A stretch of 64,000 nucleotides of DNA from Magicicada septendecula (Eukaryota > Arthropoda > Insecta > Hemiptera > Cicadidae). Both the position numbers and the translations under genes were made by a program. The DNA is taken from positions 439,026,958 to 439,090,957 of the forward strand of contig CM068372.1 in the NCBI GenBank assembly GCA_034769895.1, in the 5' to 3' direction. Under the pieces are notes generated by a model that had not been told where the DNA came from, did not search any database, and saw nothing but the letters and a program-made list of their open reading frames with translations. This document shows, one piece after another, positions 63,500-64,000 of the stretch; position 1 is the first letter of the stretch; each line of letters starts with the position of its first letter.

Positions 63500-64000
63500 T
63501 ATGACCATCACGTTATCAGAAGGGTTAGGTCGGACAATTGCCATCGTTATAATTCGTACAGTTCATCACAAAGCGTTCCGACCACTAAACGATCTGTGGG
63601 CGTCTTCAGGTGTGACTTGAACTACTACATTAAATACAAACTTAAGCTTGCCCGAAATACGTTTACTAAGAAGCGTGACCCTGCGAAAACATAAATAAAC
63701 CATCGCCAACTATAAAAGCTATATAAAAACAACCGCCCTTGAAACAAGTGAAATTAAGTTCTAGAGAAAAACCAAAGGTTGCACCCTTAGAGATCGAATA
63801 CGAAATGAAGACATAAGAGTTAAATGTATATTCTACGGCCAGCAGAATAAGGGAAGGACAAATAAAATGGTGGCAGCATATAGAGAGAATGGAAGATATA
63901 TGAGACTACCTAAACAAGTAATAAGGTACAGACCTCAAGGAAGACGAGATACAGGTAGACCAAGGAAGAGACGGCTTCAGTGAAGGCGGAACAGGCTGTA
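63500..64000 (+). pseudogene. RTE-type LINE C-terminus, runs to window edge
   Basis: After a degenerate stretch, plus frames give GCTLRDRIRNEDIRV, then YSTASRIREGQIKWWQHIER followed by ME, then PKQVIRYRPQGRRDTGRPRK. This is the RTE tail order. Breaks include a shift near 63815 and one near 63900. It may continue beyond the window. Confidence 0.75.

Overview
This window is eukaryotic, from an animal and most likely an insect. It is AT-rich, has no operon-like gene order, and carries long microsatellites and many arthropod-type transposable elements. I cannot name the species. I found no convincing host gene exon. Nearly everything recognisable is a mobile element, a decayed copy of one, or simple or satellite repeat.

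Layout. 1-5421 (minus): a BEL/Pao LTR retrotransposon with its 5' LTR and one unbroken gag-pol frame that leaves the window at base 1. Its frame has lost the second half of reverse transcriptase and all of RNase H. 5743-7108: a solo LTR interrupted by an 840-bp hAT-like element; sister solo LTRs lie at 45092-45601 and 55629-56134. 7935-8644: an inverted-repeat DNA element. 12235-14906 (minus): a 5'-truncated Ty3/gypsy pol with one nonsense codon and one frameshift. 15060-15595: an RTE-type LINE scrap whose end has become an 80-bp tandem repeat. 15841-19200: a mariner element split by a second, unusual DNA transposon (15974-18620) with a two-exon transposase relic. 24714-25921: a gypsy-type LTR followed by a primer-binding site.

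From 26.5 kb the window holds inverted-repeat foldbacks with a CTGAAGA...GAAAC core resembling the hammerhead motifs of Penelope-like elements (four sites), an 8-bp-unit satellite (27.7-28.5 kb), and many RTE-type LINE 3' ends. Several of those LINE ends run straight into trinucleotide repeats. A possible pogo/Tigger shell lies at 36211-38516, a duplicated block at 46.06 and 49.36 kb, and a 305-bp hAT MITE at 51430-51734. A 4-kb satellite array of exactly 45 units of 89 bp fills 56592-60596. More LINE fragments fill the right end.

No pathway joins these genes. The window is a record of nested insertions: hAT in LTR, novel transposon in mariner, LINE inside a pogo-like shell. The most interesting points are the hammerhead-like motifs, the 2.65-kb transposon with an 8-bp target duplication, the clean but catalytically gutted BEL frame, the internal duplication pattern in the 89-bp satellite, and an excess of the palindrome TAGGCCTA.
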